64,000 bases of DNA, taken from positions 1-64,000 of the forward strand of contig NZ_BAAADJ010000003.1 of NCBI RefSeq assembly GCF_039522365.1. The letters run 5' to 3'. This stretch comes from Bacillus carboniphilus. GTDB taxonomy: Bacteria; Bacillota; Bacilli; Bacillales; JC228. Position numbers and translations under genes: made by a program. Below the pieces are notes generated by a model. The model saw only the letters and a list, made by a program, of their open reading frames with translations, searched no databases and was not told where the DNA came from. Below are positions 38,265 to 47,306 of this stretch, one piece after another; the first letter of the stretch is position 1, and every line of letters starts with the position of its first letter.

Positions 38265-38285
38265 AAATCGGAATGATTACGATTT
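38265..38285. promoter_or_regulatory. Zur box 2
   Basis: A second near-identical Zur operator, AAATCG...CGATTT over 21 bases, 48 bases after the first and 43 bases before the znuA-like start. Two tandem boxes predict tight zinc repression. Confidence 0.9.
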
Positions 38286-38327
38286 TTCTAACAATTTGGA
38301 CAGACAACAACGAGAGGATGAAATAAA

Positions 38328-39377
38328 ATGACTAAAAAAATACTATTCCTAATGCTTTTACTGGGTGCATTTTTAACAGGCTGTAATACAGCAACTACTT
38401 CTACTGATGACGAAAATATAATTACTGTGACAACCACAATTTTCCCACTTGAAGATTTTACGAAGAAAATTGGCGGAGAGTTTGTAAACGTATCGTCTGT
38501 TTACCCGGCTGGTGTTGATGCACACACCTACGAACCATCTACCAAAACGATGATCCAAATAGCTGAATCTGATTTGTTTATTCATACGGGTACTGGTCTT
38601 GAAGCTTTTGCAGAAAAGGCAGCTGACTCTTTAGCTTCAGAGGATGTAAAAATTGTAGAAGCCTCCGCTGGGATATCCCTTCTCTCTTCAGGGGAACATA
38701 AAAATGAAGAACATGATGAGCATACACATGAGGAAGATGGCCATGAGGATGAGTCTCATGACACTGAACATAGTCATGATGAGGAAGAACACGAACATGA
38801 ACATGAATCAGACTCTAATCATGAGGAAGGTCACGAAGAAGAACACAATCACGGAGATTTGGACCCTCATGTTTGGATTGACCCAATTCTTGCGATTCAA
38901 ATGGCTGAGAATATAAAAAATGAACTTATGGCTATTATGCCTGAACAAAAAGACTACTTTCAGGAAAACTTTGATCAATTAACAGCAGACTTAAAAGCGT
39001 TAGATGCGGAGTTTCAAGCTGTTGTGAAGGAAGCTAACCACAGAAAAATCCTAGTGTCCCACGGTGCATATGGATATTGGGAGCAACGTTATGGGATTGA
39101 ACAATTAAGTGTGACTGGCATTTCGCCAACACAAGAGCCTTCTCAGAAGCAACTAGAAAACTTAATTGATACTGTCCAATCTGAAGATATTCACTTTATT
39201 ATCTTTGAACAAAATATCTCTACCAAAATTTCAGATATTATCAAGAATGAATTATATTTAGAAGTTCTCTATCTACACAATGTTAGTGTATTAACAGACG
39301 CGGACATTGAAAATAATGAGGATTACTTCACGTTGATGAGAAAAAACCTAGAAGTCCTCACACAAGCCTTACAATAA
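38328..39377 (+). CDS. znuA: Zinc ABC transporter substrate-binding lipoprotein, His-rich
   Basis: A 349-aa cluster A-I metal-binding lipoprotein. Lipobox LTGC (C19), then TTIFPLEDFTKKIGGEFVNV and VDAHTYEPSTK (first His ligand), a His/Glu/Asp-rich linker of ~55 residues (about 122-178), DPHVWIDP, SHGAYGYWEQRYG and SEDIHFIIFEQN. The acidic His-rich loop is typical of zinc-specific ZnuA/AdcA. Two Zur boxes lie upstream. No ATPase or permease gene is adjacent; the next gene is plsY, so this is an orphan binding protein that must share a transporter encoded elsewhere. Confidence 0.9.
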   Translation: MTKKILFLMLLLGAFLTGCNTATTSTDDENIITVTTTIFPLEDFTKKIGGEFVNVSSVYPAGVDAHTYEPSTKTMIQIAESDLFIHTGTGLEAFAEKAADSLASEDVKIVEASAGISLLSSGEHKNEEHDEHTHEEDGHEDESHDTEHSHDEEEHEHEHESDSNHEEGHEEEHNHGDLDPHVWIDPILAIQMAENIKNELMAIMPEQKDYFQENFDQLTADLKALDAEFQAVVKEANHRKILVSHGAYGYWEQRYGIEQLSVTGISPTQEPSQKQLENLIDTVQSEDIHFIIFEQNISTKISDIIKNELYLEVLYLHNVSVLTDADIENNEDYFTLMRKNLEVLTQALQ

Positions 39378-39381
39378 TCTT

Positions 39382-39415
39382 AGAAACCTCGCTTCATGGT
39401 GAGGTTTCTTTCTTT
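39382..39415 (+). terminator. Rho-independent terminator
   Basis: GAAACCTC/GAGGTTTC hairpin followed by TTTCTTTT after the znuA-like gene. Confidence 0.75.
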
Positions 39416-39532
39416 TCCAGATGGTTAATATAAGAATGAAAAAACTAGATTCAATATACTCCCTATAGTGTATACATGGTACAATAAAGTGAACTACATA
39501 AATATGAACATAGAACGGAAAGGAAACGAAGT

Positions 39533-40132
39533 ATGACAGATTATGTATTATTGCTTGTAGCCTATCTATTAGGCTCCATCCCTTCAGGTTTAATCGTTGG
39601 GAAAGTTTTTTATAAGGTAGATATAAGAGAACATGGAAGTGGAAACTTAGGTGGCACAAACACTTTCCGTACCTTAGGTGTTAAAGCAGGACTTGCTGTT
39701 ACGATTGCTGATATTTTAAAAGGTACATTAGCTACTGCCCTGGCTATTTGGTTTTCTACAGAGTTTCATCCACTTATTTTCGGTGTCTTAGCAGTAGTTG
39801 GGCATATGTATCCAATCTTTGCTGGATTTAGAGGTGGAAAAGCAGTTGCTACTTCTGGTGGAGTCTTGTTAATGTATAATCCCATTCTATTTGTTCTTCT
39901 GTTACTATCTTTCTTAGTGGCACTTTACATAACGAAGTATGTATCCCTTTCTTCCATGATTGCAGCTTCAGTAGCGTTGATTTATTCCTTCTTTACACGA
40001 GATTTACCGTTAATCTTGGTTGTATTAGCTTTAGCAACCTTTGTCTTTTACAGGCATCGGGCAAATATCAAACGAATCATAAATAAAACGGAACCAAAAA
40101 TTAAATGGATGACATTAAAAAAGGATCGGTAA
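39533..40132 (+). CDS. plsY: Acyl-phosphate glycerol-3-phosphate acyltransferase
   Basis: A 199-aa integral membrane enzyme that transfers acyl groups from acyl-phosphate to glycerol-3-phosphate, the first step of phospholipid synthesis. The three conserved loops are [29 protein letters not shown] and [34 protein letters not shown]. It corresponds to yneS of B. subtilis and keeps its place near yneT and parE, though here a lipoprotein, GH18 and EAL gene are interposed. Confidence 0.95.
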   Translation: MTDYVLLLVAYLLGSIPSGLIVGKVFYKVDIREHGSGNLGGTNTFRTLGVKAGLAVTIADILKGTLATALAIWFSTEFHPLIFGVLAVVGHMYPIFAGFRGGKAVATSGGVLLMYNPILFVLLLLSFLVALYITKYVSLSSMIAASVALIYSFFTRDLPLILVVLALATFVFYRHRANIKRIINKTEPKIKWMTLKKDR

Positions 40133-40148
40133 CGAAACCGATCCTTTT
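40119..40148. terminator. Bidirectional terminator
   Basis: AAAAGGATCGGT-AACGA-AACCGATCCTTTT between convergent plsY and the FixH/YtkA-like gene. Confidence 0.85.
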
Positions 40149-40153
40149 CAAAT

Positions 40154-40963
40154 TTAATGAATGTGGACATTTTCTTGTGTATGGATGTGTGTACCATCTT
40201 CATGCTCAACATGGATTTTTACCTGGAACTCCCCAGATTGAGTAAAATTATAACTTGCTTCATATTTGCCTGGATTAGATTCTGTTGCATCCACCCAGTC
40301 ATGTTGTTTGTTTCCTTCTTGCCAGATTTCAAGCCTTACCCTTGCTTCAGTATAAGGATTTTCTTCTTTCTCTAAGTGGATTGTGATTTTACTCTCTTCT
40401 CCAACATGCCACTCGTTATCTGCAAGGTGAACAGTTATGTCCGTTTCATCATGATGACTGTGCTCTTCAGCAGTGGCCCCTTCCCCATGAGAGTGGGAAT
40501 GTTCATCATGAGATTGTTCATCACTCTGTTCTTCGTAATCATCAAGTGAGGCCTCGCCTACTTGAATCATGGTTTTTGGCATAACATGCATGTTACGTGC
40601 ATCGACATGAACTTGTACTTCATAAATAGCTTCTTTTTCAAAAGAATGTGTAATTCCGTAGGTCCCACCACTTTGGTCGGTAAAATCTATCATTTCACTA
40701 TTATCTTTATCGTTCTTTTCCCAGATTTCAAATTTAACCGCTTGGGCGTCTTCTACCTCTTCATCACCTTGTGTAACCTTAGCCTTAATGAGTACATCCT
40801 CTCCTGGATTCGCATGTTCAGGAACTTGAAGGTCTACCTCAATGGTCTTCAATGTGATGTCTTCGTTTGTATCCGAACCCGGGTTGTCATCTTCTTTTCC
40901 ACATGCTGATAAGACCATTACGGATAGCAAAATGACAAGATATGTAAGCTTTTTCAAAGTCAT
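40154..40963 (-). CDS. Lipoprotein with two FixH/YtkA-like domains and a His-rich linker
   Basis: A 269-aa lipoprotein (lipobox LSAC then GKEDD). Two similar ~100-residue beta domains occur: VDLQVPEHANPGEDVLIKAKV...VHVDARNMHVM and VHLADNEWHVGEESKITIHLE...IHVEHEDGTHIH, each ending in a His-containing strand. They are joined by a His/Glu-rich linker (about 150-180). The pattern resembles FixH/YtkA proteins, some of which bind copper. A role in metal handling on the cell surface is likely; its metal and partner are unknown. RBS GAAAGGAAG. Confidence 0.72.
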   Translation of the reverse strand: MTLKKLTYLVILLSVMVLSACGKEDDNPGSDTNEDITLKTIEVDLQVPEHANPGEDVLIKAKVTQGDEEVEDAQAVKFEIWEKNDKDNSEMIDFTDQSGGTYGITHSFEKEAIYEVQVHVDARNMHVMPKTMIQVGEASLDDYEEQSDEQSHDEHSHSHGEGATAEEHSHHDETDITVHLADNEWHVGEESKITIHLEKEENPYTEARVRLEIWQEGNKQHDWVDATESNPGKYEASYNFTQSGEFQVKIHVEHEDGTHIHTQENVHIH

Positions 40964-41177
40964 ACTTCCTTTCTTCCTATTGCATTCCTACACTCCCATT
41001 ATAAGCCCATAATCTACCCCCACTTATTTGGTTTGTGAATAGACTGTGAAACTTTCTACTCCTTCTATCATGGGCGAATGGCTCCTAGTTTTATAACTAC
41101 AATATTTCCTCTTTTCAATAACTAGAGACTCCATTATAGTTAAAATATGGATTTCGTTCATACGAAAGGATTAGAAC

Positions 41178-42326
41178 ATGAAAAATATAACGATTTTACT
41201 TTGCGTTTTATTACTTTTATTTACCGGGCTCCTTACCTATCATTGGTTCACCCGTTCTGACGAGGCTGTAGCATCTAAACTCTATCCTATAGCGGAACAT
41301 GTAACGAGCACATATGTACATCATGAAAGAGAGTATGAAACATCCCTTACACTTGGGGCAATCGGGGATATACTCATCCATGATTGGGTATATGAAGATG
41401 CTAGAGAAAGAGCAACGGATGGAACATATGACTTCCACCCTATGTTAGAACAAGTTGCTCCTCTGTTACGTGAGCCAGACCTTCTCTTAGCCAACCAAGA
41501 AAGTGTTTTAGGTGGAGCGGAATTACCTGTTTCCAATTATCCGTTATTTAACAGTCCAACAGAAGTGGGAGATGCCCTTATTGAAGCAGGGGTTGATATC
41601 GTTTCAACAGCTAATAATCACTCTATTGATAAGGGTGAGAAAGGTGTTCAAGCCTCCATTCGTTACTATGAATCTACCGGTCTTCCCTATGTTGGAAGCT
41701 ACAAAAGCTTTGAAGATCAATCAGAGCTAAGAGTTTTAGAGAAAAATAAAGTAGCAGTGGCCTACCTATCATATACTGCATCGACCAACGGTATACCTGT
41801 ACCTACAGGGAAAGAATATCTAGTTAATGTAGTAGATCGAGAAGCCATTTCGGAAGAGATTCAAAGAGCCAAAGAAGCGGCAGATATTGTTGTGATGAGT
41901 ATTCACTGGGGGCAAGAATATATCCGGTACCCGAATAGTTACCAAGAGGATCTTGCTAGTTTTCTCATTAGTGAAGGAGTAGATATCATATTTGGCCACC
42001 ATCCTCATGTTCTACAACCAATTGAATGGATTGAGTCTGAAAATGGGAATAAAGGATTAGTGGTATACTCATTAGGAAATTTCTTATCAGGTCAAATGTG
42101 GGACTACAAAGATATAGGTGGACTTGTTGAGGTTGACATCTCCAAGTCGTTCAAAGAAGGACAGGTGCACACTGAAATCACAGATGTTCGCTTCCATCCA
42201 ACTTATGTATACAGTAAGCATTTGCGAAGTTACCTTGTTGTCCCGCTTCAAGATGCTGAAGCTTATGGTGTATCAAATGCAGTTGCATTGAACCAGGAGA
42301 TTTTAGAACATATGCTACCACAGTAG
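41178..42326 (+). CDS. CapA family protein (PGA synthesis/metallophosphatase-like)
   Basis: A 382-aa protein with an N-terminal membrane anchor (ILLCVLLLLFTGLLTYHWF) and a CapA metallophosphatase-like domain: GAIGDILIHD, LLANQESVLGG, TANNHSIDKG, MSIHWGQEY and FGHHPHVLQPIE. PgsA/CapA supports poly-gamma-glutamate synthesis, but no capB/capC-type genes are nearby, so the role here is open. RBS GAAAGGA. Monocistronic with its own terminator. Confidence 0.83.
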   Translation: MKNITILLCVLLLLFTGLLTYHWFTRSDEAVASKLYPIAEHVTSTYVHHEREYETSLTLGAIGDILIHDWVYEDARERATDGTYDFHPMLEQVAPLLREPDLLLANQESVLGGAELPVSNYPLFNSPTEVGDALIEAGVDIVSTANNHSIDKGEKGVQASIRYYESTGLPYVGSYKSFEDQSELRVLEKNKVAVAYLSYTASTNGIPVPTGKEYLVNVVDREAISEEIQRAKEAADIVVMSIHWGQEYIRYPNSYQEDLASFLISEGVDIIFGHHPHVLQPIEWIESENGNKGLVVYSLGNFLSGQMWDYKDIGGLVEVDISKSFKEGQVHTEITDVRFHPTYVYSKHLRSYLVVPLQDAEAYGVSNAVALNQEILEHMLPQ

Positions 42327-42357
42327 CGGGAAAGGGCTCCCCCCTTCCCGCTTTTTT
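42326..42357 (+). terminator. Rho-independent terminator
   Basis: GCGGGAA/TTCCCGC hairpin and T tract at the CapA stop codon; it also lies between the convergent NUDIX gene and capA. Confidence 0.8.
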
Positions 42358-42817
42358 ATGTAGTTTTCAGTAACAAGGAAGATTTCTTATAAACTGTAAT
42401 TTCTCCATCTTCATTATACGTAAAGGCGTGTTCGAAAGGTTTTGAATCAAATAAAACCGTTTGAATGAAGTATGGAATATTAGATACGACTTCGTTTGAT
42501 GATAAAACCCATTCTAACGGTTTCCATCCAACTTGCCCTTCATAAGTAGAATGGATGTCCCCCGAGTAATCAGTACCTGTAAACACATGCATTCCACTTT
42601 TATTGTTCCATGTCACGACTCCCTTATACAAGATGTCGTGAACCGTTAGGCCACTCTCCTCTTTTATTTCTCGTAAAATGCTTTCTTCTAACGATTCATT
42701 CTCTTCTATTTTTCCTCCTAATCCGTTCCACTTTCCTTTATTGGGGGCCTTATTTCTAAGTAGCATTAGAAGTTGGTCATGTTGATATAAAAAACAAATC
42801 GTGTATGGGATGTGCAA
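42356..42817 (-). CDS. NUDIX hydrolase (8-oxo-dGTP diphosphatase-like)
   Basis: A 153-aa MutT-type protein. The Nudix box is complete: GGKIEENESLEESILREIKE followed by ESGL. Upstream KWNGLGGK is typical of 8-oxo-dGTP diphosphatases that clean the nucleotide pool. TTG start at 42817 with a strong GGGGAGGAG seven bases ahead; no ATG is available nearby. It is divergent from the HesB-like gene, with a 90-base shared promoter gap. Confidence 0.85.
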   Translation of the reverse strand: MHIPYTICFLYQHDQLLMLLRNKAPNKGKWNGLGGKIEENESLEESILREIKEESGLTVHDILYKGVVTWNNKSGMHVFTGTDYSGDIHSTYEGQVGWKPLEWVLSSNEVVSNIPYFIQTVLFDSKPFEHAFTYNEDGEITVYKKSSLLLKTT

Positions 42818-42907
42818 TATATCTCTCCTCCCCGCAAAGTATTCGATACTTTTCTCTCTATTGTTTATAATAAATATAGTAGACCAGATTGGAAAGGGGA
42901 ATATCCC

Positions 42908-43204
42908 ATGAAGTTACAACTAGACCAAGCGGCATTTGAATGGTATAAAAATGAAATGCACTTAGAAAAGGGCGATGCAGTTCGTCTCTTTGTTCGTTAC
43001 GGTGGATGTAGTACAGTACAGAGCGGGTTTTCATTAGGTGTTATGAAAGAGCAACCTATTGATATCGGAGTAGCAACTGAGGTGGATGGTGTTACATTCT
43101 ATATAGAAGAAAAAGATATTTGGTATTTAGATGATCACTCACTAAGAATTACACTAAATGAGACGTATAATGAGCCTTCATTTGATTTTTATAAGGAATC
43201 ATAA
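42908..43204 (+). CDS. yneR: HesB/IscA-like protein (YneR-like)
   Basis: A 98-aa HesB/IscA-fold protein: FEWYKNEMHLEKGDAVRLFVRYGG, then STVQSGFSLGV and FYIEEKDIWYLDD. It lacks the C-terminal CGC of A-type Fe-S carriers, like YneR/YqkB relatives, so a scaffold role is doubtful. ATG 42908 has AAAGGGG upstream; the longer reading from 42812 would run through the promoter. The position matches yneR in the B. subtilis block. Confidence 0.82.
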   Translation: MKLQLDQAAFEWYKNEMHLEKGDAVRLFVRYGGCSTVQSGFSLGVMKEQPIDIGVATEVDGVTFYIEEKDIWYLDDHSLRITLNETYNEPSFDFYKES

Positions 43205-43255
43205 AAAAGAGAGAGAGGACCTTGTCTTTATGACCGGGACTCCTCTCTTTTTTTT
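43202..43255. terminator. Bidirectional terminator
   Basis: AAAAGAGAGAGG/CCTCTCTTTTTTTT between the convergent yneR and yneQ genes. Confidence 0.7.
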
Positions 43256-43548
43256 AACTTCAGCAGATTCTCGAGCATTCCTTCTTGCTTTAGGATAAAG
43301 ACTTCTTTATCTCCCAGTAAATCAAAATGTGAATAACCGTCAGCTCGATGATGAATCCATTCTTTTTTGAGGCCGTATCGCTTGCCCCATTCTGCTAACT
43401 GTTTTAAATCTTTACATCCCACTTTTGTGACCGTGTTGCATTGAGGAAACCGGTCATCTAACCAGAAATGGGTTAGGAAGGCAATCTCACCTTCGTCTAT
43501 CTTCTTTTTCCAATTAAGTAATTCTCCTCTTTTTAAACCAAATGCCAT
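43228..43548 (-). CDS. yneQ: YneQ-like conserved hypothetical protein
   Basis: A 106-aa protein rich in aromatic and charged residues (FLTHFWLDDRFPQCNTVTKVG, starting about residue 24; KEWIHHRADGYSHFDLLG). No known catalytic motif. Its length and place between yneR and yneP match B. subtilis yneQ, whose function is unknown. AAAGGGAGC precedes the ATG. Confidence 0.7.
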   Translation of the reverse strand: MAFGLKRGELLNWKKKIDEGEIAFLTHFWLDDRFPQCNTVTKVGCKDLKQLAEWGKRYGLKKEWIHHRADGYSHFDLLGDKEVFILKQEGMLENLLKLKKREESRS

Positions 43549-43608
43549 GGAAAGCTCCCTTTTTAGGTGTTGGAATTTTGTTTATTATATCAAATATAGT
43601 GAATTCTG

Positions 43609-44280
43609 TTACTGTAGATGCTTTGGATGTTGTGGTTTGCTTGTATAGTACTCCACTTCCTTAAAAATATCGCCTTGGTCGTCTTGATTTTGGTTTTGCT
43701 GATTTTGATTTAATTGCTGAGGAATTGGCATAGCTTGTGCTAGTTTTCCTTGCAGTGGCAAAAATCCGTTCAAGGTATTTTGAAGTTTTTGAATTTCGGT
43801 CATCAGTTGGTTAAACTCTTTCTTAGTCATTGGCTGCACTTGATCCATAAGCTCAAATCCAACCTGTCCATTTGCTTCCAGAGTGGCCCATTTTACATCG
43901 CTTATTTTCTTTACATTTGACTGTCTCAACTTCATTTCAAGCTGATCTACCGTCATTCTCATCTTCCTTAAATTCTTCTCGTTAAGTTTTCCATTTTCTA
44001 TAATCACTTTAGACTTCCCTGTTATAAACGATTCAACTTTGTCTGATTTTAGTTGGACATATTCCATTACAATTAACGTCACAATTAGTACTGCACCTGC
44101 TCCAATGGTCGTCCAAATATTATCACCTGCAACAGGCTGAATCAGTAATGATCCAATCGCAATCATAATGACCGTTTGAGCTAATGTCATCTGCGAGATT
44201 GATTTCCGCCCAGCAAATCTTAGCAAAAACGTCCCAGCTAATACAACTAAAACAGCTTTCCAAATCCAATTTAAATCCAT
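43609..44280 (-). CDS. YetF/DUF421 domain membrane protein
   Basis: A 223-aa protein with two or three N-terminal membrane segments (AVLVVLAGTFLLRFAGRKS; AQTVIMIAIGSLLIQP) followed by the DUF421 (YetF) cytosolic domain (SKVIIENGKLNEKNLRKMRMTV starting about 92). The C-terminus is Gln/Asn-rich. Several YetF-family members are sporulation or membrane-associated; no enzyme function is established. It is an insertion relative to the B. subtilis yneP-yneQ order. GAGGAGG precedes the ATG. Confidence 0.82.
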   Translation of the reverse strand: MDLNWIWKAVLVVLAGTFLLRFAGRKSISQMTLAQTVIMIAIGSLLIQPVAGDNIWTTIGAGAVLIVTLIVMEYVQLKSDKVESFITGKSKVIIENGKLNEKNLRKMRMTVDQLEMKLRQSNVKKISDVKWATLEANGQVGFELMDQVQPMTKKEFNQLMTEIQKLQNTLNGFLPLQGKLAQAMPIPQQLNQNQQNQNQDDQGDIFKEVEYYTSKPQHPKHLQ

Positions 44281-44380
44281 AAGAATCCTCCTCGTTAGAC
44301 AGGTGCCTGTTTGATGTTTTTCACCGCCAAAGTTCTATTTTAATTTTAACGTTCCCTAATTTTCTTCAAATAATGAGAAA

Positions 44381-44402
44381 AAGCGCCCATATAGGCGCTT
44401 GA
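44381..44402 (-). terminator. Rho-independent terminator
   Basis: AAGCGCC-TATAT-GGGCGCTTTTTC on the minus strand after the thioesterase gene. Confidence 0.75.
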
Positions 44403-44416
44403 TTCTATTCAACACG

Positions 44417-44845
44417 TTATTCAGCTGGCTTCTTCTTGATCTCCTCATATTTGGCAAACCATTCAGGGAAAGCTTTTTTAAAGTTTGCCGGTCTAAAGTT
44501 ATCTTTACGAACAATGACGTGAGTGGTACTACCCTCTGCTCTTACATCATTGGTGTCGTCCACAATCTGGTAGCCATAGACTGTACGAATGCCGTTACTT
44601 TCCTCGACCCAAGTCTTTACATATACATTTTCACCAAATCGGACTGGCTTCTTATAGGTAACATGTGCATCATAAACAGGTGCGAAATAACCCTCTGCTT
44701 CCATTGCTAAATAGTTGAACCCCAGTTCCTCAATTAGGGCAGAACGTCCAAGTTCAAACCATTTCAAGTAATTGGCATGGTAGACCACACCCATCATATC
44801 AGAGTCTGCGTAAAATATTTGAATGGCTTTTTTTGAGATATACAT
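44417..44845 (-). CDS. yneP: Acyl-CoA thioesterase, hotdog fold (YneP-like)
   Basis: A 142-aa 4-hydroxybenzoyl-CoA thioesterase-family protein. YADSDMMGVVYHANYLKWFELGR carries the catalytic Asp (DxxGxVYHANY), followed by VTYKKPVRFGE and the later strands. It hydrolyses acyl-CoA, substrate unknown. GGAGAGAGG precedes the ATG. It follows the tandem AAA ATPase gene by only 18 bases, so the two probably share a transcript; in B. subtilis yneP directly follows tlp. Confidence 0.85.
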   Translation of the reverse strand: MYISKKAIQIFYADSDMMGVVYHANYLKWFELGRSALIEELGFNYLAMEAEGYFAPVYDAHVTYKKPVRFGENVYVKTWVEESNGIRTVYGYQIVDDTNDVRAEGSTTHVIVRKDNFRPANFKKAFPEWFAKYEEIKKKPAE

Positions 44846-44863
44846 GTTGTCCTCTCTCCTCTA

Positions 44864-47161
44864 TCATTTTACTCTATTGAAGGCTTTTTCTATATCTTCT
44901 TTTATTACGAGTGACAATTCTCTTTTTAATTCTTCACCAGATAAATCAGGAAGCTTTGTAACACGAACTGCTTGTTCTTGAAGGGCATCCGCCACCACAT
45001 TTTCAATGAGGCGACCATTTCCTTCAGGCACTCTCACATGAAACTTCTGTAATAGCCATTCCTTCGCTTCGCTTGCCATTTTATATGAAAAGTGATCACA
45101 ATACTTTTCACCAATCTTAACTAATTCCTCAGGTACATAATCAGGGAAGTGAAAGAATTTCTTAAATCTCGAACGAAGCCCTGGGTTACTATTTAGTAGT
45201 TGTTCCATTTCGTAGGGGTAACCCGCCATGATCACAACGAGATTTTCTTTATGTTTAGTCATTTCATCAACAAGCGTTTCAACTGCTTCTTTACCGAAGT
45301 CACTTCCACCTTCTTTAAACAAGGAATACGCCTCATCAATAAACAGTACACCGCCAAGTGCTTCACGAATTTTCTTTTTTGTTTTAATGGAGGTTTGGCC
45401 AACATATCCAGCCACCAGGTCTGCACGACTTGCGACTACTAGGTGTCCTCTCTTAAGCACGCCTACATCCTTCAATAATCGGGCATAAATGGATGCCACG
45501 GTGGTTTTACCTGTTCCTGGATTTCCAGAAAAGATAGAGTGAAGCTGAAAAGGAACAGCTGGAAGCCCTAATTCTTTCCTTTTTTGCTGTGTTTCAATAA
45601 AAGCCATTATCGTTCGGACTTCTTCTTTGATTGATGTAAGGCCAATCAACTCATCTAATTCCTTAAAGGCAGAAATTGAATCTACCTCACTTTCACCAGT
45701 TACATGGACTCTTTCGATAAAACTAAATTGCAATAAATCTGCATCTTTTTCGGTTTGAATCCCTTTTTGAAATATAGCATCCAGTATGATGTTTCGGACA
45801 GATCTTGCATTACCAAATGATTCATCCACCCGCTCCTTCTCAATTTTAGAAGAAATTTCAATGAGAGCTTCATCTGTTAAAATATAGTCATTCTCATACG
45901 CAATTCTCTCTCCAATTTCAAGAAGCTCTTGATCGGAATAGTCAGGGAAGTGAAAATGATTAGAAGCAGGAAAACGACTTCTAAGTCCAGGATTACTTTC
46001 TAAAAAGTTTCTCATTTCCTCAGGATAACCGGCTAAAATAACGGCGAATTTTCCACCGTACTCTTTACTAGTCATTAAAGAAACAAGGGTATCAATAGCC
46101 GTTTGACCAAAATCATTACCTGATTGGCCATCACGTTTTAAACTATAGGCTTCATCTATAAATAGAACGCCTCCAAGGGCTTTTTCGACGTAATGTTGGA
46201 CATTTTCTTCGGTTTGTCCCATAAAAGCACCAATTAAGTGAGAGCGGCTGACTTCAAGAACCTCATCTCTAGGTAATACGCCCAATTCGTAATAGATTTT
46301 AGCTAACAACCGAGCAATCGTTGTTTTTCCAGTACCAGGGTTTCCTGTTAAGATCATGTTCAGACTCATTTCATCCTTCGTCTGAAACCCTCTTTTCTTT
46401 CGCTGCTTTTGATACTTTAAGAAATGATAAAATTGATTCACACGGTTCTTCACTTCTGAAAGCCCAATCATAGATTGTAGCTCCTCTAATGCTGTTAGGT
46501 CACGCTTTCCAAGCTCTTCTGCAGGAGGCATAAAGGATTCCCAAGTCTTTTGGAATTCTTTTAGCTCTGTTACCTTTTTCATCATTTCTTCATAATAAAC
46601 AGAGGTGTAGAAGTTACCAGAGAGAGACTGTTCATAGTTTTCGGAAGCCTTCATGAGTTCATCTAGTACAGTAAGGGCAGCGTCTATAGTCTCTTTCATT
46701 TGTTTCAATGGTAATGACGAGTTCTGACCATCTCCCACAATCTGTATGTTTTTAAGTTCATCGAATAGCTTCTTGGCTTCTTCATGATAGACTTTAGACA
46801 GCTTTCGCTTAGTGGTTCGATTATCTGTTTCGCGCATGGCAGGAAATGAGATGTCTTCAAATAAAGATCTATGATCGATTAAGGTTAACTGTTCTGAAAG
46901 CTTTCGAGCAATGGTATGAGATGGGTTAAGTTTCAGCGCTTGCTCTATCCAAGTCCGAATCAGAATAGCATCTCTTTTCTCGTTAAAAAAACTAATCGCA
47001 ACTAATGTGTACCCATCCGCTAAGTTTTCGTCACTAGGTTTATATTGAGTAAGCTGATACAGCTTTTTAACCGTCTCAATGGCTGAAGGGACCTCTTGTT
47101 GTTGTTCCCAACCTCGTATATTCTCTTTTATCCACTCTATAATTTGAATTTTAATAGTCAT
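44864..47161 (-). CDS. SpoVK-like AAA ATPase with two AAA+ domains (CbbX/CfxQ type)
   Basis: A ~765-aa protein. After ~240 helical residues (TPR-like start) come two CbbX/SpoVK AAA+ modules. The first has LTGNPGTGKTTIARLLAKIY, VLFIDEAYSL and NPGLRSRFP; the second has FSGNPGTGKTTVASIYARLL, VLFIDEAYSLF and NPGLRSRFKK. Both have Walker A, Walker B (FIDEAY) and arginine fingers, so both should be active. Tandem SpoVK-like proteins in Firmicutes are linked to sporulation or to type VII secretion; SASP neighbours favour sporulation here. The start is uncertain: ATG 47161 has a poorly spaced AGGA. Confidence 0.85.
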   Translation of the reverse strand: MTIKIQIIEWIKENIRGWEQQQEVPSAIETVKKLYQLTQYKPSDENLADGYTLVAISFFNEKRDAILIRTWIEQALKLNPSHTIARKLSEQLTLIDHRSLFEDISFPAMRETDNRTTKRKLSKVYHEEAKKLFDELKNIQIVGDGQNSSLPLKQMKETIDAALTVLDELMKASENYEQSLSGNFYTSVYYEEMMKKVTELKEFQKTWESFMPPAEELGKRDLTALEELQSMIGLSEVKNRVNQFYHFLKYQKQRKKRGFQTKDEMSLNMILTGNPGTGKTTIARLLAKIYYELGVLPRDEVLEVSRSHLIGAFMGQTEENVQHYVEKALGGVLFIDEAYSLKRDGQSGNDFGQTAIDTLVSLMTSKEYGGKFAVILAGYPEEMRNFLESNPGLRSRFPASNHFHFPDYSDQELLEIGERIAYENDYILTDEALIEISSKIEKERVDESFGNARSVRNIILDAIFQKGIQTEKDADLLQFSFIERVHVTGESEVDSISAFKELDELIGLTSIKEEVRTIMAFIETQQKRKELGLPAVPFQLHSIFSGNPGTGKTTVASIYARLLKDVGVLKRGHLVVASRADLVAGYVGQTSIKTKKKIREALGGVLFIDEAYSLFKEGGSDFGKEAVETLVDEMTKHKENLVVIMAGYPYEMEQLLNSNPGLRSRFKKFFHFPDYVPEELVKIGEKYCDHFSYKMASEAKEWLLQKFHVRVPEGNGRLIENVVADALQEQAVRVTKLPDLSGEELKRELSLVIKEDIEKAFNRVK

Positions 47162-47247
47162 CTTCCTAATTCTCACTTTATGCTTATTGTCGCTCTCTAT
47201 CTTATCATACCCTTATCTTTCCCTCATATGGTTTGCTCATGATTATG

Positions 47248-47284
47248 TATGAAAAAAGACCAGCTAGTTACAGCTGGTCTGTTT
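47248..47284 (-). terminator. Rho-independent terminator
   Basis: AGACCAGCTG/CAGCTGGTCT-type hairpin with T tract on the minus strand, after tlp. Confidence 0.75.
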
Positions 47285-47306
47285 AAGTAATTAGAGTAGG
47301 GACATT

